From Gemmatimonadota bacterium (GTDB lineage: Bacteria > Gemmatimonadota > Gemmatimonadetes > Gemmatimonadales > Gemmatimonadaceae), in assembly GCA_020161135.1 (NCBI GenBank), contig JAIUOB010000005.1:589446-653445 (forward strand): 64,000 bases of DNA, written 5' to 3'. The notes below the pieces were generated by a model that worked only from the letters and a program-made list of their open reading frames with translations, was not told where the DNA came from and did no database searches. Both the position numbers and the translations under genes were made by a program. Shown here piece by piece: positions 49,651-58,856 of the stretch (position 1 is its first letter; each line of letters starts with the position of its first letter).

Positions 49651-52056
49651 TTACTGGAGTCGGAAGAGCCAGCTCAGCTTCGCGAAGAACACGTCGCGCG
49701 TGCGCCGCAGGTTCGACGACCCCACCGGCTGGTCCGCACCCAGCGCGTCGCCGTAGCCCACGTAGAACACGGTGCCGGGCGTGGGGAGATACTGGAACAG
49801 CACGTCGATGCGCGCCCGCGTGCGCTCGAAGGCGCTCTGTCGCACGAGCGTGCCCGCGGCGGTGCGCACGTACACCGGCAGGTTGGTGCGCGAATCGTCG
49901 CGCAGGCTGTCCTGCTCGAAGGTGGCGTACTCGGCAATCGTGCGGAAGAACACCTGGCGCGTGAGCTGGTACTCGAGGCGGAGTCGTGGCGTGTTGCGTA
50001 GCTGCACGAGCGTCCCGTCGCTTCGACGGGCGAAGCGCTCGTATACCCACGTCGCCTGCGCGCGGATCTGCTCGGTGGGACGCAGCGTGAGCGTCTGGTT
50101 GATGATCACGACATTCGCCGAACTCCACTCCTGGAAGTTCTCGTCCTTCCCCCAGACGACCGAACCGTTGTAGGAGAGGTGTCGCAGTTCTGGCGTGGCG
50201 AACGACAGCACCCAGTCGAGATTCGGGAGGCGCTTCGTGCCGGTGTAGCGCACCGTATCCACGCCCCCCGCGGGACGCGGCTGCAGGTACACGTAGTTGG
50301 CGTACAGCCCCGGATCGTAGCCGAATTCCTCGCGCAGCACCTGTGCACCCACCTGCCAGCCCCCGCGGAAGCGCGTGTTGGTGCGCAGGTGAAGCTGCAC
50401 ATCCTGCGCGGCGCGCCGGTTGACGAGGTCGTCGTAGCGGTAGCGCGCGAGCATGAACACCTCGGGGCTGAACAGCTCGACGCGGGCGCCGCGCGCCCCG
50501 AAGCGGTTCCAGCGGTGCGTGGCGGAGATGTTCGCCACCCCCGCGCGCGCGATGAAGCCGCTCTGGGCGTCGAAGCCCGTGCTGATGGCGTTGAAGGCGT
50601 AGCGCGCGTAGAACGCGCGGCCGTTGCGGAGCAGCGAGAGGTCCCACAGTGGCTTGCCGACCGCGGCGGCGGTGCTGCCGGTGCCGCCGGTGAAGCTGGC
50701 GGCGCCTTGCGCCTGCACGCTGTACACCCCGCTCACCAGGCGCCCATCGAGGCCGACGACGCGGTTCCACGCCTGCCCGTCCACCTTGTCCGTGTACACG
50801 AGGCCAAGGCGACTCTGCTTGGCCACATCGCGCTGCAGGCGCAGGATGTTGTAGCGCGGTGCATCCTCCCCGGTCCGCGAACCGGCATCGCCGTCAATGG
50901 CCGACAGGACACCGATGTCGAAGCCGCCGTGCTTGCCGGTGAGCTTGGTGGCGAAGGTGGGTTGCGTGATGCGCCGGGTGTAGATGAGCCGGTTGGGGGT
51001 CGTGAACTGCTCCTGGCTCTCCAGGAAGAACGGACGGCGCTCGGCGAAGAACACGGCGGCACGCGGGTCGATCGAGTACTGCGTGGCGTCGGCTTCGACC
51101 TGCGAAAAGTCGGGGTTCGCGGTGGCGGCGAGCGTGAGGTTGCTCGTCATGCCCCAGCGCAGGCTGCCACCGAGCTCCGGGTCGGCCGTCTGGTACCGCC
51201 ACGACTGCGGCGTGGCGCCCACGCCGCCCACGGCGCTCGAGGTCAGGGTGGGGATGAGGTCCACCGTGACGCCGCGCTGCAGGTTGGTGAGGCCGGTGAG
51301 CGTCCCCGACTGGGCGAGGAAGCTGGCGCTGGCCCGCCGCGCCGGACTCCACGTCTCCTCATGACCTGTCGCCTGCACGGTGCGAATGACGTTGAGCTGC
51401 CAGGTGTGCACATCGACCGCGCGATAGCGCAGGCTCTTGAACGGAATGGCGATCTCGACCTCGAAGCCCGTGGGCGTCAGGCGCCCCTTCGACTTCCACA
51501 CGTAGTCGGGCGCCAGGTCGGGTGTCTCGCGGCCACGCGCGCTGGATGCGCCGAAGCCCGAGCTCGACGCCGCGCCGGTCTCGGTGATGACGCCGTCGCT
51601 CTGGATGCCGAACGGATTCACGGCGAAGACCAGCGCCTGTCGGCTGTCGTTGTACGTGCCGAGGAACAGCTGGATGTTGTCGTCCTGGCTGATGCGATCG
51701 CGGTCGGCGAGCGTGGCGCGCACCGAACCGGGCGCTGCGTAAGCCCGAATGCCCACGTGCAGCGTCGAGCCGGAATACCAGACGAGGACTTCGGTCGAGT
51801 CGCGTGCGGCCACCCCGTCGGCGGGGAAGAACTGTGAGAAGCCGGTCAGGAGCGCCGCATTGGCCCATGCCGCCTCATCGAGCACCCCATCGACGACGAT
51901 GGCGCCGTCCTGCCGGGGCAGGGGCACGGCGGTCGCCCCGCTACGGCCGTGATAGACGCCAGGGGGCGCGGGGGGCGGATCGGACGGCGCGCGGCTGGCC
52001 GAGGCGTCGGCGACGGCGATCGCGAGAGGGAACAGGGCGGGGAACAGGAGGCGCAC
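49651..52056 (-). CDS. CBM9-like / DUF5916 outer-membrane protein
   Basis: 801 aa from GTG 52056, which begins a plausible signal peptide (RLLFPALFPLAIAVADASA). Residues about 50-210 are a carbohydrate-binding family 9-like domain (DGAIVVDGVLDEAAWANA). The remainder is a DUF5916 beta barrel with alternating aromatic strands (FFAERRPFFLESQEQF, LDWVLSFATPELRHLS) ending in WLFRLQ with the terminal aromatic outer-membrane signature. Probably binds or imports oligosaccharides or peptides. Start codon uncertain. Confidence 0.8.
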   Translation of the reverse strand: MRLLFPALFPLAIAVADASASRAPSDPPPAPPGVYHGRSGATAVPLPRQDGAIVVDGVLDEAAWANAALLTGFSQFFPADGVAARDSTEVLVWYSGSTLHVGIRAYAAPGSVRATLADRDRISQDDNIQLFLGTYNDSRQALVFAVNPFGIQSDGVITETGAASSSGFGASSARGRETPDLAPDYVWKSKGRLTPTGFEVEIAIPFKSLRYRAVDVHTWQLNVIRTVQATGHEETWSPARRASASFLAQSGTLTGLTNLQRGVTVDLIPTLTSSAVGGVGATPQSWRYQTADPELGGSLRWGMTSNLTLAATANPDFSQVEADATQYSIDPRAAVFFAERRPFFLESQEQFTTPNRLIYTRRITQPTFATKLTGKHGGFDIGVLSAIDGDAGSRTGEDAPRYNILRLQRDVAKQSRLGLVYTDKVDGQAWNRVVGLDGRLVSGVYSVQAQGAASFTGGTGSTAAAVGKPLWDLSLLRNGRAFYARYAFNAISTGFDAQSGFIARAGVANISATHRWNRFGARGARVELFSPEVFMLARYRYDDLVNRRAAQDVQLHLRTNTRFRGGWQVGAQVLREEFGYDPGLYANYVYLQPRPAGGVDTVRYTGTKRLPNLDWVLSFATPELRHLSYNGSVVWGKDENFQEWSSANVVIINQTLTLRPTEQIRAQATWVYERFARRSDGTLVQLRNTPRLRLEYQLTRQVFFRTIAEYATFEQDSLRDDSRTNLPVYVRTAAGTLVRQSAFERTRARIDVLFQYLPTPGTVFYVGYGDALGADQPVGSSNLRRTRDVFFAKLSWLFRLQ

Positions 52057-52256
52057 GGCGGGGGCGGATGGTGGGGCGGCGGGAACCGTTACGGGGAGGA
52101 TACGTCGAAACCGGCATGCGCGTATCGCTTGCCCGGCTTGCTCGCAGACACATTGCGGTAAACCCGGTCTCGGCCGCAGGTTACGGCGCTCCCTCAGATG
52201 CGTCACTTGAGGGTCGCTGTGCGTTTCCCGGATCTCCCCGGCCGTCGCGTGTCCTC

Positions 52257-52946
52257 ATGGCCTATCTCCGCTGCACCAAGTGTGGGTCGAAAGCGCTGGT
52301 CGCCGCGTCGCAGTGCCCGCGGTGTGCCGAGCCGTTCCGTCTTCTCGATGCGCGTGGTGAGCGAGTCAAGCTCAAGCGCTGTCGCGGATGCGGCATCATG
52401 CATCGCATCGATGCGTCGTGTCACTGGTGTGGTGACGTGCCGGCGCCGTGGCGCCTCTCCGGTGCCTTGCTGCGCAATGCGGCGGCCGTCGCGCTGATGG
52501 TGGTGGGAGCGGGTGCGGTCTGGCGTGTGGCGCCTGCCGTGCGCGACTTCGCGTCGACCCGACAGACGCGCAATGACGTGACCGCGGCACCGACGACGAC
52601 CTACGCGAACACTGCACCCACGGCGAGCGATGCCAACGCACGCTATGCCGCCGACAGTGCGCGCGTTGCGGCTGCCGTGTCGCAGACGCTCGATTCCGCA
52701 GCCGCCGTCGTGCTTGCGGCCGGCGACGACAGCGTGCGGTGGACGCCTGCGGTCGCGCGCACGTGGGTCAACGTGCGCTCCGATGCCAGCCGCACCGGTG
52801 AGGTCGTCGGCGTCATCCAACCGGCGGCGCGCGCCATGCTCGGCACCGATCGCGCCGGCTGGCGCCAGGTGCGCTCACCCGATGTGAGCGGATGGGTGGA
52901 CCCGCGCCTGTTCGAAGCCGACAGCCTGCGCACGCGCGGCAACTGA
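52257..52946 (+). CDS. Zinc-ribbon, single-TM protein with SH3-like domain
   Basis: 229 aa. Two CxxC pairs form one ribbon (CTKCG, CPRC) and two more a second (CRGCG, CHWCG) within residues 1-60. A TM helix is at about 72-92. The periplasmic part ends in an SH3b-like domain (WVNVRSDASRTGEVVGVIQPAARA...GWVDPRLF), which usually binds peptidoglycan. The stop overlaps gspG (TGATG). Confidence 0.82.
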   Translation: MAYLRCTKCGSKALVAASQCPRCAEPFRLLDARGERVKLKRCRGCGIMHRIDASCHWCGDVPAPWRLSGALLRNAAAVALMVVGAGAVWRVAPAVRDFASTRQTRNDVTAAPTTTYANTAPTASDANARYAADSARVAAAVSQTLDSAAAVVLAAGDDSVRWTPAVARTWVNVRSDASRTGEVVGVIQPAARAMLGTDRAGWRQVRSPDVSGWVDPRLFEADSLRTRGN

Positions 52947-53416
52947 TGGGGGCAGCGCACCGACACGCGCGCCGCTCGGCGTGCGCGTCGTTCACCACGC
53001 GGCGGGCAGCGTTCACGCTCATCGAAGTACTGGTGGTGATCGTCGTCATCGCCGTGCTCGCCTCGTTCGTGGCACCCAGCCTGTTCCGCAACGTCGACGA
53101 CGCGCGGGTGACCACGGCCAAGGCGCAGATCGAGAGCTTCGCGACGGCCCTCGATGCCTACCGACTCGACACGGGACGGTATCCCACCACGGCGCAGGGG
53201 CTCGCGGCGCTCACGCAGCGCCCGGCTGTCGACCCGCCCGCGACCTGGAACGGGCCGTATCTCCGGAAGGCGGTGCCTGACGACCCATGGGGGCATGCCT
53301 ACGTGTACGTCGCCCCCGGGCGGGTGAATCCGCAGGGCTTCGACCTGCTCTCGTACGGCGCGGACGGGCGTGAGGGTGGCGAGGGGCGTGACGCGGACCT
53401 GACGAGCTGGAAGTAG
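52946..53416 (+). CDS. gspG: GspG-type major pseudopilin
   Basis: 156 aa. A type IV prepilin leader precedes FTLIEVLVVIVVIAVLASF, with Glu5 after cleavage. The residue before the cut is Ala rather than the usual Gly. The C-terminal half has the GspG calcium-loop style sequence (TGRYPTTAQGLAAL, WNGPYLRKAVPDDPWG, DLLSYGADGREGG). No other type II secretion genes are in the window, so partners must be elsewhere. Confidence 0.9.
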   Translation: MGAAHRHARRSACASFTTRRAAFTLIEVLVVIVVIAVLASFVAPSLFRNVDDARVTTAKAQIESFATALDAYRLDTGRYPTTAQGLAALTQRPAVDPPATWNGPYLRKAVPDDPWGHAYVYVAPGRVNPQGFDLLSYGADGREGGEGRDADLTSWK

Positions 53417-53611
53417 CGCGTCGCGGCGCGACCGAGGACCTGCCGCGGCCCCCCGCGAGGTGCGGGATTCCCCGACGGCGCCTGTGGGGAGCGTTGCTCG
53501 GGCGACGGTGCATTCCCCGACTTCGGCATGACCTTGGCGCGGCGATGCTTCAGCGCATGCCGAGGTGCGACAGTCGCGCTGTCGGCATGCCCGGCCTCAG
53601 CCCCCGACACC

Positions 53612-54064
53612 ATGGTCTCCGCCACTGCCGAACATGCCCTGCGCGCCGTGCTACTTCTGGCGCGTCACGAGGGCACCCGCGCGCTCTCAGCCGATGCAAT
53701 CGCTGCCGAACTCGGCGCGCCGCGCAACTACCTCGCGAAGACGTTGAATGCCCTCGCCAAGACGGGCGTGGTGCACAGCGCGCGCGGTGCGACCGGCGGA
53801 TTCACGCTCGCGATCCCGGCTGAGACACTCACCATCGCGCGTGTCATCGAGCCGTTCGAGGATCACACGCGCCAGCCCGCGTGCCTGCTGCGCAACCAGC
53901 ATTGCGATGCGGCCAACCCGTGCGCGGTGCATACCCGCTGGAAGGCGATTGTCGGCTACGAGGAGCAGCGTTTCGCGCAGACCACGATCGCCGCACTGCT
54001 GGCCGGTGAGCAGGCAGGCAGTGATGTCCCCGTCGAGCCCCGAGGTGTAATCTTCGCGGCATGA
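53612..54064 (+). CDS. Rrf2-family transcriptional regulator
   Basis: 150 aa. The winged helix is TAEHALRAVLLLARHEG, ALSADAIAAELGAPRNYLAKTL, then ARGATGGFTLA. Three Cys in the effector region (ACLLRNQHCDAANPCAVH) are placed like the Fe-S ligands of IscR/NsrR, so it may sense NO, iron or redox. ATG 53612 is chosen at the domain start. The stop overlaps gluQ as ATGA, a coupled pair. Confidence 0.88.
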   Translation: MVSATAEHALRAVLLLARHEGTRALSADAIAAELGAPRNYLAKTLNALAKTGVVHSARGATGGFTLAIPAETLTIARVIEPFEDHTRQPACLLRNQHCDAANPCAVHTRWKAIVGYEEQRFAQTTIAALLAGEQAGSDVPVEPRGVIFAA

Positions 54065-55017
54065 CCCGAGGCGCCGGCGGCTGGACGAACGGACTGGCCG
54101 CGGCGCTTCCCGCGCCGGGATGGCGCACACGCTTCGCGCCGGCCCCGACGGGCTGGCTGCACTTGGGGCACCTGGTGAATGCCGTGCACGTCTGGGGCAT
54201 CGCGCGCGCCTACGGTGGACGGGTGCTCCTGCGTCTCGAAGACCACGACGGGGGCCGCTGCCGGCCGGAGTATACGGCAGGGGTCCTCGATGACCTCGAC
54301 TGGTTGGGATTGGCGCCGGACGACGCGCCCACCGCGTCGTTTCGCGCGGCCACGGCGGTCGGCGCGCCGCACGATGCCCGCCAGTCCGATCAGGGCCCCC
54401 GCTATGCGGCGGCACTCGACGCGCTCGCGGCGCACGGACTCGTCTACGCCTGTCGCTGCTCGCGGCGTGACATTGCCGTCGTGGCGCCGCACCAGGCCGG
54501 CGACGAGCCCCGCTACCCCGGTCTCTGTCGCGACGCGGCGGTGTCATTCGAGGAGACCTTCGCGCGGCGCATTCGCCTGGACGACACGACGATCACCTTC
54601 GAGGACCTGCGTCTCGGCGCGCACCGCCAGCAGCCGGCGAGTCAGTGTGGTGACCTGCTCGCGCGCGACCGCCACGGCTTCTGGACTTATCAGTTCGCGG
54701 TGACCGTGGACGATCTCCACCATGGCATCGACGTCGTGATACGCGGCGAGGACCTGCTGGCCAGCACCGGACGACAGTGGCAGCTCGCAGCGCTGCTGGG
54801 GCGCGCCGAGCCGCCGCGCGTGCTGCATCACGGCCTGCTGGTACACGCCGATGGCTCGAAGCTCAGCAAGGCGCGTCACGACACCGGACTGCGCGACCTG
54901 CGGGCCGCCGGCGCGACGCCGGGCGAGTTGCTTGGCGAAGCGGCCGCACGCGCGGGGCTCATCCCGCAGGTGCGGCCGCTGCCGGTCGACGCGCTGGCCG
55001 ACCTCTTCGCGCCCTGA
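54061..55017 (+). CDS. gluQ: Glutamyl-Q tRNA(Asp) synthetase
   Basis: 318 aa, the length of GluQ-RS, a truncated GluRS that puts Glu on queuosine of tRNA-Asp. The HIGH-like motif is PTGWLHLGH at about 29-37. Four metal-binding Cys/Tyr positions are in YACRCSRRD and YPGLCRD. The KMSKS-like motif is DGSKLSKARHD near 270. No anticodon-binding domain follows, as expected. Confidence 0.93.
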   Translation: MTRGAGGWTNGLAAALPAPGWRTRFAPAPTGWLHLGHLVNAVHVWGIARAYGGRVLLRLEDHDGGRCRPEYTAGVLDDLDWLGLAPDDAPTASFRAATAVGAPHDARQSDQGPRYAAALDALAAHGLVYACRCSRRDIAVVAPHQAGDEPRYPGLCRDAAVSFEETFARRIRLDDTTITFEDLRLGAHRQQPASQCGDLLARDRHGFWTYQFAVTVDDLHHGIDVVIRGEDLLASTGRQWQLAALLGRAEPPRVLHHGLLVHADGSKLSKARHDTGLRDLRAAGATPGELLGEAAARAGLIPQVRPLPVDALADLFAP

Positions 55018-55039
55018 GCGCTGCTGCTGCGCGCGCCTG

Positions 55040-56362
55040 CTACTTCACACCGAGTAGGCCGAGGACGACGAGCAGCACGTACTGCGGTCCCTTGTAGCCG
55101 TCGGTGCGATCGTCGTAGCTCTCGTCGAGCGAGTGCGCCCCGCGCCCCACGCCACCGCCGTCGAGCGTGATGGCGGGCCGCTTGAGCGCCATGGGAACGT
55201 TCGCGTCGGTGCTCGAGGTGGTGAGCGGCGTGTACACGTTGAGCGTGCGCGCGGCGGCGAGCGCGGTCCGCACGATGAGGCTCGAATCGGGCGTGGTGCC
55301 CGCCGGGCGCAGGCCCATGGTGTCGATGACCAGGTCGAGCGCCGCGCGGCTCTGCGGCCAGCGCGCCTTTTCCTCGACCACAGCTTCGCGCAGCGCCTTC
55401 TGCAGCCGCGCATCGATCTCGGCCAGTGCGGCGGCGGATTCGCTGCGCAGGTCGATCTCCATGGTGGCCTCGAACGGAATCGAGTTCACCGAGGTGCCAC
55501 CGCCCACGATGCCCACGTTGAACGTGACCTTGGGCTGCGTGGTGGCTTCGAGATCGGCGATCTTCGCGATCGCGCGCCCCATGGCGTGAATCGGGTTGGG
55601 CATGCCGAAGGCGCCGTAGCTGTGGCCGCCCGGGCCCTTGAAGTGCACGCGATACCGATTGCTGCCGACGCCGCCGTTGGTGATGCCGAAGCCCGTGCCG
55701 TCGACGGAGATGAACAGGTCGATCGAGTCCTTGAGCGGGCCGCTGTAGATCGCGCGGGTGCCGCGGAGGTTGCCCGGGCCCTCTTCGCCGACGTTGCCGA
55801 CGACGAGAAGTCGGCCGGCGAAGGGTACCTTCTGCGTGATCATCTGCTTGGCCACCGCGAGCACCACGGCAAGTCCGCGGCAGTCGTCGCCGATGCCGGG
55901 GCCGAAGAACTTGGTGCCGTCGCGTCGCACCTTGACGTTGGTGCCTTCGGGGAAGACGGTGTCGAGGTGCCCGGCGAGCAGCAGCGTGGGGCCGGGGCGC
56001 GCGCCGCGCACCTCCCCGATCACGTTGCCTTCGCCGTCGATGCGCACGTTGCTGACGCCGAGCTCCCGCAACCGGTCGCGGAAGGCGGCGGCGCGCGCGG
56101 CTTCCTTGAAGGGGGGCGCGGGGATCTCGCACAGCCCCACCTGCGTGTCCAGCGTCCACGCGTTGTCGCGCTCCAGCGCGGCGAACGCGGCGACGACCGT
56201 CGGGTGCTGCGCGGTGCGGTCGAGTGTCGCTTCGAGCGGCGTGGCCGGCCTCGCGGGCTGTCGCGCCGGCGACTGGGCGATGAGGGCGGCGGGGAGCAGC
56301 GTCGTCGCCAGCAGCGGCGCGAGCAGGCTGCCGGCGCCGGAACTGCGGCGAACGAGCGGCAT
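55040..56362 (-). CDS. M20-family metallopeptidase, exported
   Basis: 440 aa with a signal peptide (LLAPLLATTLLPAALIA). The M20 metal-site motifs are LLAGHLDTVFP, GPGIGDDCRG and VGEEGPGNL. The dimer domain starts with FKGPGGHSYGAFG, and a last His is in GAHSLDES. It resembles PepT/ArgE-like peptidases. Start ATG 56362; the longer frame through the Rieske gene is a shadow. It is 5 bp from the Rieske gene upstream. Confidence 0.9.
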   Translation of the reverse strand: MPLVRRSSGAGSLLAPLLATTLLPAALIAQSPARQPARPATPLEATLDRTAQHPTVVAAFAALERDNAWTLDTQVGLCEIPAPPFKEAARAAAFRDRLRELGVSNVRIDGEGNVIGEVRGARPGPTLLLAGHLDTVFPEGTNVKVRRDGTKFFGPGIGDDCRGLAVVLAVAKQMITQKVPFAGRLLVVGNVGEEGPGNLRGTRAIYSGPLKDSIDLFISVDGTGFGITNGGVGSNRYRVHFKGPGGHSYGAFGMPNPIHAMGRAIAKIADLEATTQPKVTFNVGIVGGGTSVNSIPFEATMEIDLRSESAAALAEIDARLQKALREAVVEEKARWPQSRAALDLVIDTMGLRPAGTTPDSSLIVRTALAAARTLNVYTPLTTSSTDANVPMALKRPAITLDGGGVGRGAHSLDESYDDRTDGYKGPQYVLLVVLGLLGVK

Positions 56363-56367
56363 GCGGA

Positions 56368-56790
56368 TCAGGAGGAGATCGAGAGGGTGCCGGCGGTCGC
56401 GTCGAATACGACCTGGAACTCGCGGAGATTGGTCGTCCGCTGGCCCCCGGTCCACGTGCCGGACGCGTTGAAGGTGGCACCGTGATTCGAGCACAGGAAG
56501 CCCGCGCCGCTGATCCCGACGCTGCCGGCCTCGTGCGGGCAGATGAGCGAGAACGCCCGGAACGTGGCGGTCGCCGACCGCACCACCGCCACCGGCGTGC
56601 TGGTGCCGCTCAGGCGCGCCATGCCGCCCACGTTGGCGAGGGCCGGATAGTCGGACACCCGCACGGTCGCGTTGATGGTCGCGGGCGCGGTGGCGCCGTC
56701 GCCACATGCGGCGAGCAGGGTGGTCAGCGCCGCCGCGGTGCCGGCGGCGAGGAAGTCGCGACGGGAGAGGCAGTGATCGCAGGCAGACAT
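56368..56790 (-). CDS. Rieske [2Fe-2S] lipoprotein, Tat-type
   Basis: 140 aa. The leader has SRRDFLAAG and a lipobox LAAC, so it is exported folded by Tat and then lipidated. Cluster motifs are CPHEAG and CSNHGATF, giving two Cys and two His ligands. The small size points to an electron carrier rather than a bc1 subunit. First of two Rieske genes in a row. Confidence 0.9.
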   Translation of the reverse strand: MSACDHCLSRRDFLAAGTAAALTTLLAACGDGATAPATINATVRVSDYPALANVGGMARLSGTSTPVAVVRSATATFRAFSLICPHEAGSVGISGAGFLCSNHGATFNASGTWTGGQRTTNLREFQVVFDATAGTLSISS

Positions 56791-56820
56791 GGCGCTGGTG
56801 TGAGTGTGGACGGGGCGCGA

Positions 56821-57312
56821 CTACACGCGCACGACGGCGGCGGCCCACTTCGCGGCGTCGCTGTCGCTCTGGAACACGATCTCGGGATCGACCACGAGCA
56901 GGTTGCCCTCACGTGAGACCTGCAGGCGATCCATGTTGCGCGTCGCGCGGCCGTCGATGAAGGTGCCGTTGGGCTGATACTTCGACTTGTGCTTGGGGCA
57001 CTGAAAGCCGCGGTTCTTCGGCATCACCTTGAGGGCCGTATTCTGGTGTGGGCACGACAGCGCGAAGGCATACACCTCGACGCCCGACCGGCAGAGGATC
57101 ACCTCGTTCGTGGCGTCGATGGACACGCCGTCGGCGGCGGGCAGCGGGTACTTGAGCACGGCACCACGCCCGCCCTCGAGCGCGTCGATGGCGCGGAACG
57201 GGCCGATGGTGAGCCCGGTCAGCAGCGCCACGGCCGATGTACGCAGGAAGTCACGGCGCGCGGAGCAGCCGGTGCAGGCCGCGGGGGTTTCGGAGGCAGA
57301 CGGACGAGTCAC
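56821..57312 (-). CDS. Rieske [2Fe-2S] protein, Tat-type
   Basis: 163 aa from GTG 57312. The leader CSARRDFLRTSAVALLTGL is Tat-like. Cluster motifs are CPHQNTAL and CPKHKSKYQPNG. The region before has CTGC near the N-terminus, mirroring CDHC in the other Rieske protein, so the two likely come from duplication. No lipobox here. Confidence 0.87.
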   Translation of the reverse strand: MTRPSASETPAACTGCSARRDFLRTSAVALLTGLTIGPFRAIDALEGGRGAVLKYPLPAADGVSIDATNEVILCRSGVEVYAFALSCPHQNTALKVMPKNRGFQCPKHKSKYQPNGTFIDGRATRNMDRLQVSREGNLLVVDPEIVFQSDSDAAKWAAAVVRV

Positions 57313-57376
57313 GGACACAGGGGAAAGGGACGAAGCGGCGACGCCGGGTGGGCACGGCCGGCGACGCGGCGCAGGT

Positions 57377-57898
57377 TCAGCTGTTGGCGACGACCACGCC
57401 GAGCAGGAGCACGACGCACCAGAGCGCGAAGCTGGCGCCGGCCGACTGCCGCAGCGCACCCCACGGGAGCGTCAGTTGCGGCCCGGCGACGGACAGTTCC
57501 GTGGTGTTGGCCACGGCCCGCAGGAGCTGCGCTTCCGTGCGTCGCATGCGCAGGCCGTTGAGCAGCAGCAGCGCGAACGTGCCCATCTTGGCCCAGTAGA
57601 TGCGCGACGTGAGATACGTCTCGGCGTCGGCGGTCGCGAGCGCGAGCCCCGACACGACGATGCCGACCAGTGAGGCGATGACCAGGCCGTGCTGTGCCTG
57701 CAGGTCGGCCGCCGCCGCACGATAGGCTTCCGGCGTGCCCGGCTCCGCCAGCAGCAGGCGGCGATCCGCCCCGATGGCGAGTCCACCGCCCACGAACATG
57801 GCGAGCAGGTGTGCGGCCAGCACGGCCGTCGACAACGTCGTGTGCTCGGCGTAGTAGTCTGCCCACGGCTGCAGCAGCGCGGTGATCGTCTCGAACAT
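57377..57898 (-). CDS. Four-TM membrane protein next to Rieske genes
   Basis: 173 aa with about four hydrophobic helices (VLAAHLLAMFVGGGLAIG, GLVIASLVGIVVSGLALA, AKMGTFALLLLNGL, FALWCVVLLLGVVV). His residues in the first two helices (AHLL, QHGLVI) could bind haem as in b561-like proteins, which would pair with the Rieske carriers. No family claimed. Confidence 0.75.
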   Translation of the reverse strand: MFETITALLQPWADYYAEHTTLSTAVLAAHLLAMFVGGGLAIGADRRLLLAEPGTPEAYRAAAADLQAQHGLVIASLVGIVVSGLALATADAETYLTSRIYWAKMGTFALLLLNGLRMRRTEAQLLRAVANTTELSVAGPQLTLPWGALRQSAGASFALWCVVLLLGVVVANS

Positions 57899-57913
57899 GG
57901 GTGATGATGGAGG

Positions 57914-58630
57914 TCAGTTTCCGAGCAGCATGAGCAGCCAGCTCGACGTGGCCACACCCATCGACGCGAGCGCAAAGTTGCGGTGTGTGCGACGGTTGGC
58001 GTTCGACTCCTCGGCCTTGTCCGCCAACTGCGTGCCCGTGTACGCGAACCCACCGCTGGCCAGCATGAAGAGTCCACTGTGGACGAAGCGCTTCACGCGT
58101 CCGTTGGGGTCGCGCCGCCCTTCCCAGAGGTTCCAGACCCCCGTCACCGTGTTCGCACCGAACAGGACCGCGGTCGAGGTGGCCGCGATCGGGTGGATGG
58201 TCTTGGCCCAGTCGGGGGGCGTCGTGCCCGACTGGTAGGCATCGAGCATCTTGTCGCCGGAGACGTACGACACGGCGAAAAGCGGGAGCATGGCCCAGCT
58301 CAGCGTCTTGTGGATGGCCACGCGCGTGCCGTACCCGTCGCTGTAAACCACGGCGCGCCGTCGTGGTGCGCGCACCGTGTCGCGGCGCGCCGGCGGCTGC
58401 CGGGTGAGCCCCACCGGCATCGCCTCGGGCATCCAACGGATGGAATCGTGCGGGGCGGCCACCGACAGCGCCATCTCGGTCAGCATGGTGTCCGCCGTCA
58501 CGATCGCCCCTGCCGCGCCCTGCGCCGGCGCGCCAGGCGCGACACCGCCCTGCGCGACAGCGCCCTGCGCCGGAGCGCCCTGCACGGCGACAGAGAGCAC
58601 CAGCGCCGCCAGCCCCGCTACGATCGACAT
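57914..58630 (-). CDS. Membrane protein with N-terminal low-complexity region
   Basis: 238 aa. GGAG lies 6 nt before ATG 58630. A signal peptide is followed by Gln-Gly-Ala-Pro repeats (QGAPAQGAVAQGGVAPG) and then three to four TM helices with His in IHKTLSWAMLPLF, TIHPIAATSTAVLF, FVHSGLFMLASGG and HRNFALASMG. The spaced His suggest a b-type cytochrome. Likely first gene of the Rieske cluster, 15 bp before the next. Confidence 0.72.
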   Translation of the reverse strand: MSIVAGLAALVLSVAVQGAPAQGAVAQGGVAPGAPAQGAAGAIVTADTMLTEMALSVAAPHDSIRWMPEAMPVGLTRQPPARRDTVRAPRRRAVVYSDGYGTRVAIHKTLSWAMLPLFAVSYVSGDKMLDAYQSGTTPPDWAKTIHPIAATSTAVLFGANTVTGVWNLWEGRRDPNGRVKRFVHSGLFMLASGGFAYTGTQLADKAEESNANRRTHRNFALASMGVATSSWLLMLLGN

Positions 58631-58856
58631 GCGTGACTCCGTGGATTTGAGGTGTACGACAATGTATGCGGGCTGCGTGAACGCCAGATGAGCCCTCCCG
58701 CCGATGGTCTCACCCGGACTCGTGCACCCTCTTGGACACATGACGGCATGCGCTCCCCACGTGCAGCACGAGCCGCCCCGCTGCCCCGTTAGATTCGCCC
58801 GGGTGCAGGGGACTTCATCTTCCCGGTCGACCGGACCGTGGCCTCCGATCCAGACG

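Noticed and set aside
56363..56848. 602-aa fusion of Rieske region with M20 peptidase
   Set aside because: The upstream part is a shadow frame of the Rieske gene; the peptidase has its own signal peptide at 56362.
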